Source: Spiroplasma eriocheiris (GTDB taxonomy: Bacteria > Bacillota_I > Bacilli_A > Mycoplasmatales > Mycoplasmataceae). Taken from it: a stretch of DNA of 64,000 nucleotides. The position numbers and the translations under genes were made by a program. The DNA lies in assembly GCF_001029265.1 (NCBI RefSeq), contig NZ_CP011856.1, positions 558,001 through 622,000 on the forward strand, in the 5' to 3' direction. The notes under the pieces are model-generated. The model was not told the origin of the DNA and did no database searches. It worked only from the letters and a program-made list of their open reading frames with translations. The number at the start of each line of letters is the position of its first letter. Within the stretch, counting starts at the first letter, position 1. Shown here one piece after another: positions 42,433 through 52,087 of this stretch.

Positions 42433-43097
42433 ATAAAAAAATTATTAAGCTTGTTGGCAGTGATATCTTTAGCAGGTCCAGTTGCTAGTGGCGTTACTGC
42501 TAATAAATTAATTAATCCAAGTAAAACTAATTTTTTAAATAATAACATTTAAATAATCAAAGTATTAATAGTATTTTAGATTTATCTTCCTTAGAAATCT
42601 ATTTACTATTAACAATAAATGATAAATTAATAAAATATGATAATTTAGCAACACTATATGCTCGTAATCCCAGTGTTGGTAAAACATTAATTACTTTGGA
42701 AGGAGCTCCTAATTCACAAGTATTTATGGGTAAATTTAGTTTTAAAAAAAATATCCCTGATGTTAGATTGAGTATTACTTATTGAGTTAATGAAACATTT
42801 GAACTTTTTTTAAAAAGTGGGGATAGTTTTCTTTGACGTTCAGTTTATTATGCTTTTCAAGGTGCTATTTATGGTATTTTTGATAAATTTAGATTTAATC
42901 AAGATTATTCTTTTGACGAATTAATATATGGCTTTGATTATTATTATATTATTGATGATATTGATTATAGAGATCCTAATCTAAAAATGGATGAACTTTC
43001 TTTACCGCCAGGGCAGCACACAATTAAAGTAATCACTGGTTTAAATTCAACATTTTTAAAAGGAGAAAGTGACGAATTTACTTTTATTTTAAAATAA
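42433..43097 (+). pseudogene. Secreted protein gene, frameshifted, with ATA in the start position
   Basis: Frame one reads a signal peptide, KKLLSLLAVISLAGPVASGVTA, from an ATA codon 7 nt after GGGTGAAG, and stops at TAA 42550. The -1 frame is then open from 42546 for 183 codons to TAA 43095 (YLLLTINDKLIKYDN ... FDYYYIIDDIDYRD ... GQHTIKVITGL) and looks like the mature part. Both lesions, a lost ATG and a small indel in the AAT-rich stretch, suggest a decaying surface-protein gene. The mature part has an immunoglobulin-like end (SLPPGQHTIKVI). Not assigned to a family. Confidence 0.65.
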
Positions 43098-43189
43098 ATT
43101 AATAGTAAATTTAACTTTTAGTAGTAAATTAAAAAAAAAGTTTTAATTTCAACAATTGAATAAAAATATTTCTGATGGTTCTCAAACAT

Positions 43190-43225
43190 AAAAATAGTTA
43201 TCTTTTTTAAAGATGACTATTTTTA
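43190..43225. terminator. Terminator between convergent genes
   Basis: AAAAATAGTTATCTTT and AAAGATGACTATTTTT pair with one wobble; A and T tails on both sides. Confidence 0.8.
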
Positions 43226-43293
43226 TATTAATTACTTAGTTATTATAGTTTATTTAAAACTAACATAGTTTGATTATTTCTGTTAAGATTACT

Positions 43294-44196
43294 CTATTTA
43301 AAAATAATATTATTTACTTTAAAGTTTACAGTAACTGAAGTTCCAGCAAATGTTGAAAATTCATCAATAAATATTGTTAAATATATGTCATTATTATCAT
43401 GAAAAATTTGTAATTTTGCTATGATTGATTGACTAGCTAATAGTTTTCTACTTTTACTAGCAATAGATATCAAATCATAAACATTGGTTAACTCTTTAAT
43501 TTCAGAGGTTTTAAAAAATAATTGTTCATTATTCAATCTACTTTCTTGATGACCCCAGGTTATAACGGCAAAATAACTATTGGCACCAAAATAAAAATTT
43601 TGATATTTTTTAATAAAATCTTCTCACTTATGAGCATAATCCTTCCAGCGTAAAATTTTGTAATGGTTTTTATTAAGATACCCCTTAAATTCTGTAAAAG
43701 TACCATTATATGATTTTGCGATTTTAATATTTATTTTTTGATTAATAATTTGATCTTTTTTTAAATTAAGATCTGTTTTTGTTTTCAAATAAAAACTTTC
43801 ATCAAATTCAAAATTTTCTTTTTTAAAAATAAAATTTAATGAGTACCATAAATGTTTTAAAATAGTTATATATTCTGCCCATCCCAATTTGTAAGTTTGT
43901 CTAAAGTTAGAGTGAGAGGTTTCGTTACCTCAAGTTCTAATTAGATTAATAATATTTAGTATACTTTTTGGCAATTCATCTTTATATTTTTCTTCTCAGC
44001 ATTTGGGGATTCTACCACTAACTGATTTATTAGTTTCACTAACGTATTTAGCAGTAACATATTCTAAAATTTGTCTACCATGATTTCCATAATTAAAATC
44101 AGCATTATTATTAATTAAGTTATATTCATAGGTTTCTATTAATTTTTCTAATTGTTCATCTTGCTGTTCATGAAGATAATTAAAATTACTAGTCAT
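43294..44196 (-). CDS. DUF4145-like protein of the accessory island
   Basis: 300 residues when TGA codons are read as Trp. The N-terminal 130 residues follow the DUF4145/HEPN-like layout: NYGNHGRQILEYVTAKYV, then SILNIINLIRTWGNETSHS, where the family usually has IRxxGNxxxH, then LGWAEYITILKHLWYSLNFIF. The remainder has no recognised domain, with beta-rich character at the end (IYLTIFIDEFSTFAGTSVTVNFKV). DUF4145 is often found in restriction and other defence proteins, and this gene lies next to one. The assignment is by motif shape only. Confidence 0.6.
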
Positions 44197-44328
44197 TTTA
44201 TAAAAGTCTTTCTATTTTAAATAATTAAAAAATAATCTAATTTGTTGTTATTCTAGCACTAAATTAATAATTAATTTATGTAATTGATAAAATATTTTTA
44301 ATTTTTTTAAAAAAAATGATTAAAATTA

Positions 44329-44499
44329 TTGCTTTTTGATTTTAATAGGATTAATATATTGATAGGTAAATGTTAAATGTGATTGGAAGAAAACTATGGA
44401 AACGCAAATTTAACTGATTAATTAAATATTTAAACTAGTAATGGATATGTTATATTGATTACATTTTTGTATTTAATTAAGGTCATATATTAATTTACC
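44329..44499 (+). promoter_or_regulatory. Promoter and conserved leader element with complementary ends, copy B
   Basis: TTGCTT (44329-44334), 17 nt, TAATAT (44352-44357); the element starts 7 nt later with AGGTAAATGTTAAATGTG (44364) and ends TTAATTTACC (44490-44499), 28 nt before the small Ser/Asn protein. The remaining part of the 330-nt gap after the divergent DUF4145-like gene shows nothing else. Confidence 0.55.
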
Positions 44500-44527
44500 C
44501 GCCTATAAAAGAAAGAAGGGATTGATT

Positions 44528-44656
44528 ATGAACAACAGTATGAACAACAATAAAGAAAACCAAAAAAGTAGTACACAAAGTCATACTTCTTCAAATACTG
44601 GAAACTCAAGCCGTCAAAGCAACAGTGAAAAATCACGTTCAAATAATTCAAAATAA
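44528..44656 (+). CDS. 42-residue Ser/Asn-rich protein
   Basis: A short frame of 42 codons with AGAAAGAAGGGA before ATG, a strong promoter and leader upstream and an exceptionally strong terminator 35 nt downstream; this context supports expression. The product is polar low-complexity (Asn, Ser, Gln, Lys), without hydrophobic segment or Cys, and probably disordered. It is unlike any neighbour. Alternatively the transcript acts as an RNA and the frame is incidental. Confidence 0.5.
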   Translation: MNNSMNNNKENQKSSTQSHTSSNTGNSSRQSNSEKSRSNNSK

Positions 44657-44691
44657 AAACTGATTCTAAATAATTAAAAAACTAAGTTAAT

Positions 44692-44734
44692 TTTAACATA
44701 AAAAATAGTTACAATAACTATTTTTTATGTTAAA
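44692..44734. terminator. Very strong bidirectional-type terminator
   Basis: A perfect 20-bp stem (44692-44711 with 44715-44734) around the loop CAA, with A and T runs inside both arms. Confidence 0.85.
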
Positions 44735-44925
44735 GTTGATTTTTTATTTAAAATTATTTAAGTGATTAATTAAAAAGTTTCTTTTCATTTATTTTTATTA
44801 AACTTGTTTTACCAAAAAATATCATGAAATCTATTGGAAAATTAAGAAACTAGTTTTTTTAATATTGTCTTTTTAAGCACCTATGCTAAAGTAAAATTAG
44901 GAGTTAAATTAGTAAAGGAGAACAA

Positions 44926-45975
44926 ATGCTAATTGTCAATAAAAATCCCTCTTCGAAAGTTTTAAAACAGGGATATCGCAAATTTTGCTACCACTGATGA
45001 CACCTAATAATTTTAATATTTTTATTTCCACTCGTTTATTACTGATCAAAAAAATACTGTCGGTTATTTTTTAACTTTACCCAAGATTATCAACGAACAG
45101 GAAAACTGCAAATCGATCATAAGCTGGTTGAATTTAATAGTTTTGAACATTACCTTGCTGATTTAGCAGTCAAAAAATTAACTAATTTTAATTTTTCACC
45201 CCAAGAAGAGCAACAAATCAAAGATTTAACCATTCTTAATCATAATGGTAATGAACTTAGTATGTTAATTTTAGAAAACCCATTTTCTAACAAATGAGTA
45301 ATTGGTTTGCACGGGTGAACTGAAAATAAGTATTTAGCTCTGCGACAAGTTTATTATTTTTATCAACAAGGTTATAATATTGTGACTTTTGATAGTGTTG
45401 CCCATGGTCTAAGTTATGGTCAATATAGTGCTATTGGTTATTTTAATGCGCAAAATGTTGAAGATGTCACCCAATGACTAATGAAAAATTATTTGGTTGA
45501 CGAATTTGGGGTTATTGGTAATAGTATGGGAGCTAGTTGTGCTAGTTGGTATGCTCTTAATTATGGTTATCAGAATCCAAAGCTAAAATGAATAATTAGT
45601 GACTGTGGATTTAGTAACTTGTTAGTTCAATTTCGATATGTGATGACTTATCGTTACCAAAAACCCTGGTGATTAATTAGTTGGGGTTTACGAAGAATCT
45701 TTAAGCAACAATTAAGAATTGATATTAAAAAATATAACTTACTAAAAGAGCATCAGCGAATTAAAAACATTCCCTTTTTATTATTCCATGGTGAACAAGA
45801 TGTTTTTGTTCCGTTTTTTATGAGTCAAAAATTTATTAACCAAAAATTAAAATATGAGTCTCAGCAGCTTAGTGAATTAGTGGCACTTCCGTTTTTGGAT
45901 CATATCGAAGCAATTTCAAAAGGTCATGATATTTACCTAGCAAAAATTAAAAAATTCTTAGAAAGTGAGCAATAG
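44926..45975 (+). CDS. Membrane-anchored alpha/beta hydrolase
   Basis: 349 residues. One N-terminal helix about residues 29-48 (LIILIFLFPLVYYW) anchors the protein. The hydrolase domain has the oxyanion segment GLHGWTENK, the nucleophile elbow GVIGNSMGASCA (G-x-S-x-G), the acid in FHGEQDVFVP and the histidine in SKGHDIYL. This resembles the YqkD/BAAT-like group of spiroplasma lysophospholipase or esterase proteins. The substrate cannot be told. AAAGGAG lies before the start, and the permease gene follows after 7 nt, so the two are probably co-transcribed. Confidence 0.85.
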
Positions 45976-45982
45976 TTAAAAA

Positions 45983-47401
45983 ATGAAATTACAAAAGAAA
46001 TATAATTTCTGACAAATTTTAATGTTAGCAATTTCCGCCACTTTAGGAACTTCGATATTAGTTTCGTTTGGGCAAGTTGGGTTTCAAGCACAGTTTAATC
46101 CAATTCTGATGATTATTGCCTGAATTTTAGGGGGATTATTGGTTATTCCCGAAATGCTATTATTTTCAGAAGCAGCAACTTCTTATCCAGAAAATGGCAC
46201 TTCTTATTATTGAATTAAAAGAGCCAAGTGAAATGCATGTTCGTTCTGATTTGGTTGAATTATGGTATTGTTTGTTAGTGCAACCGCTGTCGCAACTGCT
46301 TGTTTAGCATTTGGCAATATTATTGTAAGTATTACTGGTTTACAAAATGAATGGTATGCCAAATTATTTGGGATTATTATTTTATTATTACTATTATTAA
46401 TACAACTTTTTATTAAAAAAAGTACGGGTTGATCACAAATTGTGTTTACTATTTTAAAATTATTGCCAATTGGGTTACTTCTTATTATTGCTATGATTTA
46501 TGGTAATACCGATAGTTTTCAAAAAGATACTATTAACCAAAATCTTAGCCAAATTTATTTAGCGTCTTTTTTATTGCTACCAGCAACTGCGATGACAATG
46601 TTTGCCTATTCGGGGATGGAAGCGATTACTTATATTAGCGGGGAAGTTATTGAACCGCGCAAAAATATTCCCCGCGCCTTAATTTGGTCCACAATTGCAA
46701 TTATTATTTTATATGTAATCTTAGCGATTGGACTATTAACTGTTAATAAACCATTTAATTGGTTAGATCCCAATAATAATATTACTAATGTTTGATACTA
46801 TGCTATTATTAATAATCCAAAGATTCCAAACTTTCTTGGTTATCTATTTTCCGGATTAGCCACCTTAATTTTTATTGGATCACTAAATTCTTTTTTAGTT
46901 TATCATTCGCGATTAATTTTTAAAATGAGTGAAGAAGGGGACTTGTTTAAATTTTTTCAAAAAACAACAATTAAAACTAACATGCCATATTTAGCAATGT
47001 TGCTGTTAACTGTTTTAACTATTATTTATATTTTATGATCATCACTATTTCAAGTTACGAACTATTTTATCTTAGCAGTGAGCGTTTTAAAAACATTAAC
47101 CATGGTAGTTATTATTTATTTACGTTATCGTGATCCCACATATCAACGCATTTATTCCACTCCGGTCTTTATTCTCTTAACTGTTTTGTCCTTAATTGCG
47201 TGCTTAATAACATTTGTGGGCGCTGTTATTGCGATGTATTTTTATGGAAAAACTACAAAAAATATGTGAGAATTATGAAACTGTTTAATTACAATGGGAA
47301 TTATGTTTGCAGGTTACCCACTTTATTATTTAAAAAAATATGGGCAACATTTAATTAAAACATGACAGGCGAAGAAAAAAATAACTAAAATTAAAGATTA
47401 A
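45983..47401 (+). CDS. APC-superfamily amino-acid permease
   Basis: 472 residues with about twelve transmembrane helices. Landmarks: LAISATLGTSILVSFGQVG in helix 1, where the family has GxG(I/V)GS, PEMLLFSEAATSYPENGTSYYW, FAYSGMEAITYISGEVIEPRKNIPRAL, the classic FxGfExxxxxxEExxxPxrxiPrai element, and SRLIFKMSEEGDLFKFF after helix 8. It imports an amino acid, probably by proton symport or exchange; the substrate is not clear. Convergent with the next minus-strand gene, the stops being 4 nt apart. Confidence 0.9.
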
Positions 47402-47405
47402 TAAG

Positions 47406-48923
47406 CTAATCACTACGTGAGTTCGATGGACCAGGTTGGGGCTGATCAATTGTATTTTCTAGTTTAATTTTCTTATTAAAGTTTTCTTGTTTCTTACTAT
47501 TTATATTCCGTTTATTATTTTGTATTCTTGCTTGCACTTCATCAATCGCTAGGACTTGTTGTAATTCGTTAGTCAAGTTTGTGTCAATGTTACTATTTGC
47601 GAGCACTTCTTTGAGAATTTTTATTTCTAAATATTTGTAAACAGAAGCAAAATTTAGTTGCTCATAAGGTCGTAAGTGTGGATGGTAACATAAAATATCT
47701 TTTAAATCATTTAAAGTTTGATATGTGGTTGGCAATTGTGTTTTTAAAAGCGCATTTAATTTTTCATTTTTTAGAAAGATATCAAAACTTTGAGGATTTT
47801 TTGTTATTAATTGATTATTTTGAAAAATTTGCATTAAATCATCAGTATAAACGGAAACTGTAATTTCATGGTTTAATTTATTTTTTAATAATTCACAAAT
47901 TTGATTAATTCCAATAAGAAAATTATTTGTTGCAAACCAGTAATAAAGCATTGGTTTTTCATCATTTGAATTAATAAATGCTTGAATTGGAATTAAAAAA
48001 TTAGGATTATAGTACGCTTCGGCATTAAAATTCACATAATTAATAAAAATATTTGTTCAATCTTCAAAAAATTTTAAATGCTTACAATTGATCGTTTTCA
48101 TAAAATCATCAACATGGTCAATTAAATGGCCGCGATATGTTTTAAATAAATATATTTTATTAATAGTGTCTTTATTTGTATATGCTCTTTGAAACTGGTT
48201 ATTAAAATTAAAAGAACTCAATGTTTTGGCATAACGTTTTCAGAAAATAGTGTTAATGAACTTAGATACTATATATTCGGAAGGAGGAAGATTATTTATA
48301 TTTTTAAAATAATTTTTAAATTGCAGGTGAATACTAATAAGTAAATCATTTTTTACTTCCAACGAAGCAGAACTAGAAATAATTTTTATCATTATTTCAT
48401 CAAGTTGCAGACTAAATTCATAAAATTTCTCAAAAATAACAAAAAGATTTTGATAGTGATTAAAGATTTCTTTTTGCAAATCAGTTAATTTATTTGTTTG
48501 AATTATTGGTGTTTTTTCTATATTTTGGTTCTGATATTGTTTAAGATTACTTTTAATAACCTTAATAGTTTTTTCCAATTTATTTCAAGTTTCATTCCTT
48601 TTTGCTTTAATGTCTTTTTTTAAATTATTATTACTTAATATGCTAATAGGCTGTTCCATAGTTGTTGCTAAACAAACTTGTAATTTTTCCATAATTTGTA
48701 AATAATGATGGATTAATTGCTTAGGGTTGATTTTAGGATCTTCTTTGATTAGTCTTTGTACTTTATTAATAAGATTATAAGTATAGGCGATGATAATATT
48801 AGCAAATTGACTGAAAAGTCAGAGTCAAATTTCTTTTTTATGTTCTTTATTTGGTGAGCTAAGCATTTCTTTTATTGTATTAATTTTTTGATTAAAAAAA
48901 TTATTAATTTCTATTAAATTCAT
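47406..48923 (-). CDS. Large cytosolic helical protein of unknown function, leader-controlled
   Basis: 505 residues once TGA is read as Trp; the visible fragments join into one frame. Almost wholly helical, Asn/Lys-rich, no signal peptide; long coiled-coil-like stretches (KQYQNQNIEKTPIIQTNKLT; KLEKTIKVIKSNLK), ending in a polar tail QPQPGPSNSRSD. AAGGA precedes the ATG. The leader carries a terminator-like hairpin and the same mini-hairpin as three other unknown genes. Not recognised. Confidence 0.7.
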
Positions 48924-48961
48924 AAAAATCCCGTTCCTTTATAAGTATAGTTTTTCTAAAT

Positions 48962-49042
48962 AAAAACCTGATTATTATATTTTTAACAATTAGTTAAAAA
49001 TAAAATCAGGTATTATATATACTCTTAAAATATCTAATTATA
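48962..49042 (-). promoter_or_regulatory. Mini-hairpin/terminator leader, copy 4 (minus strand)
   Basis: Read on the minus strand: TATAAT (49042-49037), 12 nt, then GAGTATATATAATACC (49024-49009; GTAT pairs with ATAC), continuing into a terminator whose outer arms are ACCTGATT (49011-49004) and AATCAGGT (48973-48966), inner arms TTTTTAAC/GTTAAAAA, then TTTTTA. The neighbour on the right is divergent, so the terminator can only act in this gene's leader. Confidence 0.6.
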
Positions 49043-49223
49043 TGTTGAATAATTTCTTATCAACTTTAATTATAATAAGTTTTCTTTATTAAAGTTTGTA
49101 AGGATAAACTTATTTTAATACATTTAATTAGTTTATAATTATTAAAATTTTATTTTTTTTTAATAAAATATTTTCTTTTGTGGTAATTTTAATTTACAAT
49201 TAATAATATAAGAGGAGTTAACC

Positions 49224-49607
49224 ATGGAAACAAATAATAATGTGGAACTAACAAAAGAAATGTTAGGTTTTAAAATGTTAGCATTAATTAATGAAATAAT
49301 TTTATCCGGGACGATTGTTAAAATGCGTGAAGATCCCCGAATTAAAGATGGGATTGTTAATTTTTATGAAAAATTAACTTTTGGTAGTTATAATGATAAA
49401 TTATTTAAAACAACAATGATTATTATTTTATTATATTTACAAGAAAGTGAAAAACATCCTGTGAGTAATCAGAGTTTAGAGGAAAATCTATTTTTAGATA
49501 TCTCTTATTTGCAAAATTTATTAATGCACAAAGAATATGAAACATTAACAATCCCCGAAGCTCAGGAGGTCATTAATTTATTGACAATTGCTAAAGATTT
49601 AAACTAA
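49224..49607 (+). CDS. Small helical protein of unknown function
   Basis: 127 residues, AGAGGAG before ATG, no membrane segment. Helical throughout (LTKEMLGFKMLALINEIILSG; FKTTMIIILLYLQESEKH; YETLTIPEAQEVINLLTIAKDL). The 300-nt gap upstream holds the minus-strand leader and AT-rich sequence. It shows some resemblance in style, but no clear similarity, to other spiroplasma unknowns. Not recognised. Confidence 0.65.
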   Translation: METNNNVELTKEMLGFKMLALINEIILSGTIVKMREDPRIKDGIVNFYEKLTFGSYNDKLFKTTMIIILLYLQESEKHPVSNQSLEENLFLDISYLQNLLMHKEYETLTIPEAQEVINLLTIAKDLN

Positions 49608-49697
49608 TTTTTTTAATTTTAATAAATTTAATTATTTAAACATCTTTCCTATTTGAGAATGTTAATATCAATTGCAAATAACTATTCTTAAACTTGG

Positions 49698-49818
49698 TAT
49701 AATATTATTGTCTAGCATATGATAAATATGTTAGGCAAAAATTAGAATGTATATAGAGTATTTAAAATACCATTAAATAATTAATTATTTGATGGTATTT
49801 TTTGCTTTATTTGCCTAG
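49698..49818 (+). promoter_or_regulatory. Mini-hairpin/terminator leader, copy 3, with extra stem-loop
   Basis: TATAAT (49698-49703). A stem-loop TGTCTAGCATAT/ATATGTTAGGCA (49709-49720/49726-49737) follows. Then comes GAGTATTTAAAATACC (49756-49771; GTAT pairs with ATAC), merging into the terminator AAAATACCATTAAATAATT/AATTATTTGATGGTATTTT (49764-49801) with T6. TTAGGCAAA (49731-49739) can also pair with TTTGCCTAG (49810-49818), just before the ribosome site. Confidence 0.6.
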
Positions 49819-49837
49819 AAAGAAAGGAGGAAACAGA

Positions 49838-50485
49838 ATGGGAAATGATTTAAATAGTAATTTACTAGATGATGAGATTATTGATGAAGAAGATTATGGC
49901 GAATCATTCAACTGACTTTTTGAGGATTTAGATGAAAATGATCCAGTTACTTTTGAAGAACCACCCTTAGAAAACATTATTATACCTAGTAGTGAATCAA
50001 CAATTAATATCCCGACATTATATACGTTAGAAAAAGATCAGACTGGTAAAGTTATTTCCATAAAATTTAATAGCAAAACCTTAGACGAGTTTTTACAAAA
50101 ATGTAATTCATCTAATTTAGAACCCCGCGATCAAGAAACAAAGAATTTAAAAACCGAATATGTCAAAGAATTAGACGATCATTTTAAAGATAATAACCAA
50201 AATATGGTCTTATCTTTGTATATTAAACTGCAACCTGAACAGCAATTAAAAAAACTTGGGGAAATTGATTTAAAAGAAAAATCTCCACATGAAACAATTG
50301 GTGAATTTATTTTACGTAAAACAGCTGAATTATTTAAGTCATATCAAAATGAAATGGATAAAATTATGACTAAAAAAGTAGAAAATGAAATGCGTTTGAA
50401 AGAGATTAAACAACAACAACATAAAATTGCATCCATGCAACAACGCATTAATAATTTAGAAAATTCAGCAGGTCGTGAACACTAA
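49838..50485 (+). CDS. Acidic/coiled-coil cytosolic protein, leader-controlled
   Basis: 215 residues, AAAGGAGG before ATG. The N-terminus is strongly acidic (LDDEIIDEEDYGESFNWLFEDLDENDP), the middle has a short folded region (LEKDQTGKVISIKFNSKTLDEFL), and the last 60 residues form a coiled coil (MTKKVENEMRLKEIKQQQHK). No membrane segment. Closed by a good terminator. Function unknown; grouped with three other genes only by its leader. Confidence 0.7.
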
Positions 50486-50560
50486 TATGAACTAATTAAT
50501 AAAAATAAATTATATAATCTATTTTGTTATTTTCTTCATTAGAAAATAATTTAAGTAACT

Positions 50561-50590
50561 AAAAGAACTAGGAAAACCTAGTTCTTTTTA
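50561..50590 (+). terminator. Rho-independent terminator
   Basis: AAAAGAACTAGG (50561-50572), loop AAAA, CCTAGTTCTTTT (50577-50588), T-tail. Confidence 0.8.
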
Positions 50591-50653
50591 TCATTAATAA
50601 TCTACTATTTTTAATTTAAGATAGAATTAATTTTAAAATTATATATTGTTAAT

Positions 50654-52087
50654 TTATTTAATATCTCGTTTTTTAAAAACTAAATAACTTCCTCAAGTAA
50701 AGCTAATTCCGATAAAAATTCAAACAACATTGGAAAAAGTAAAGTTAATTAATGGTCGTGTTTTATTTCACACAATTTGATAAATACCATGGCTATTTTT
50801 TTGATAAGTAAATTTATATAATAAACTCGGAAAGCCTTGAATTTGATTTAAATTATCAGTAAGACCACTAAATTCATGGTATCATAATGATCATTGTTTG
50901 AACGGATTTAAGTAACTATTTATGGTCAAAACTAGGTTATACTGATTCATCGCCGTATTTAGTTGCTCATCACTTAAAATATTTTGATTTAATGGACTTT
51001 GTAAGAACATTGCTTGTTGATAATTATTTAACAAATTAATAATACTTGCTAATAAACTAGCACTATTATTTTTTTGGTTAGTATCTTTAATTTTATAAGT
51101 AAATGAATTTCCATAAGCAAAACTTAGCTTTACAAAATCTAGTTGGGCTGGCGAATTTTGTAATGTTTTATACAGCGGAGATAAATCAGCTTGACATGTT
51201 AATAATGAATTGTCAAAATCAATTTCATTATTGGGTTTGTAAACTATTGTTCCACAAACAGCTAACAATTTTGGTAGTTCAGTTTGATAGTAGCTATCAA
51301 AATTTCCTTGTTGTTCACCTTGCTGAATAATATTCATCATATATGTGTTATTTTTATAATATTTTTCATACATCGCATAATTAAATTGCAAGTTCATATT
51401 TTGATTCGCGACCAACTGGGTGGCAACTGTAGTACTTGATTGTAAAATCATATCCATCATTGATAGCGGAATGAAAAGGGCCACTAAGATGCCGACGATT
51501 GCTAAGATTGATTTTGCTGATCAAAAGAAACTTACAAAAGTGAAGATAGCGATTAGAATAAAAGCAATAATTATTGTAGTTAAAAACATTGCTAACCATT
51601 TTAAAAAAGCAAATTTACTAGTTGGTAGATCATAAAGCTGATAATTAATAAAACCAAAAATTAGCGGTAAAATTGTCATTGTGATAATAAAATAAAAAGT
51701 TATTAAATATAATGCTAGCATTTTTTCGCTAAAAATTCGTCATCGTGAATATGGCTTGGAAACCAGGATTAACATGGTACCATCATCAATTTCATCCCGA
51801 AATGTCTGAACAGTTTTGAATGCACTAAATAATAAGGTTAATCCCGTACTTACTATAAATCAAATCCCATAGAAGTTACTAAAACCCAGGGTATTAACTT
51901 CGTTTGTTAATTTTGGCATTAACATCATACTACAACTAATTGCAATACTAGCGGTGGCTCCTAAACTATAATAGACAATTGTTGAAATTGACTTAATTAA
52001 TTTGTTATATGTATAAAAGAAAAAGGGGATTCGGCATTTTTTCTCTGTTAATTTTTGTTTACTAGGTTGATAATATTTAATTTCCAT
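50654..52087 (-). CDS. ABC transporter permease (ABC-2 type)
   Basis: 477 residues with TGA-Trp joining several frames. About six transmembrane helices: one near IVYYSLGATASIAISCSMML, a conserved interior ETV-like region FRDEIDDGTMLILVSKPYSRWRIFSEK typical of ABC-2 permeases, helices at LYLITFYFIITMTILPLIF and WLAMFLTTIIIAFILIAIFTF, a large outside loop of about 170 residues, and a last helix before FKKRDIK. It pairs with the ATPase gene, whose end it overlaps by 11 nt. An exporter or bacteriocin-resistance-type system is likely; the substrate is unknown. Confidence 0.85.

Noticed and set aside
42259-44499. Elements A and B as MITE-like mobile elements
   Set aside because: Complementary ends and similar lengths fit, but I see no target-site duplication, and both start exactly at a predicted transcription start; leader RNA is the better reading.
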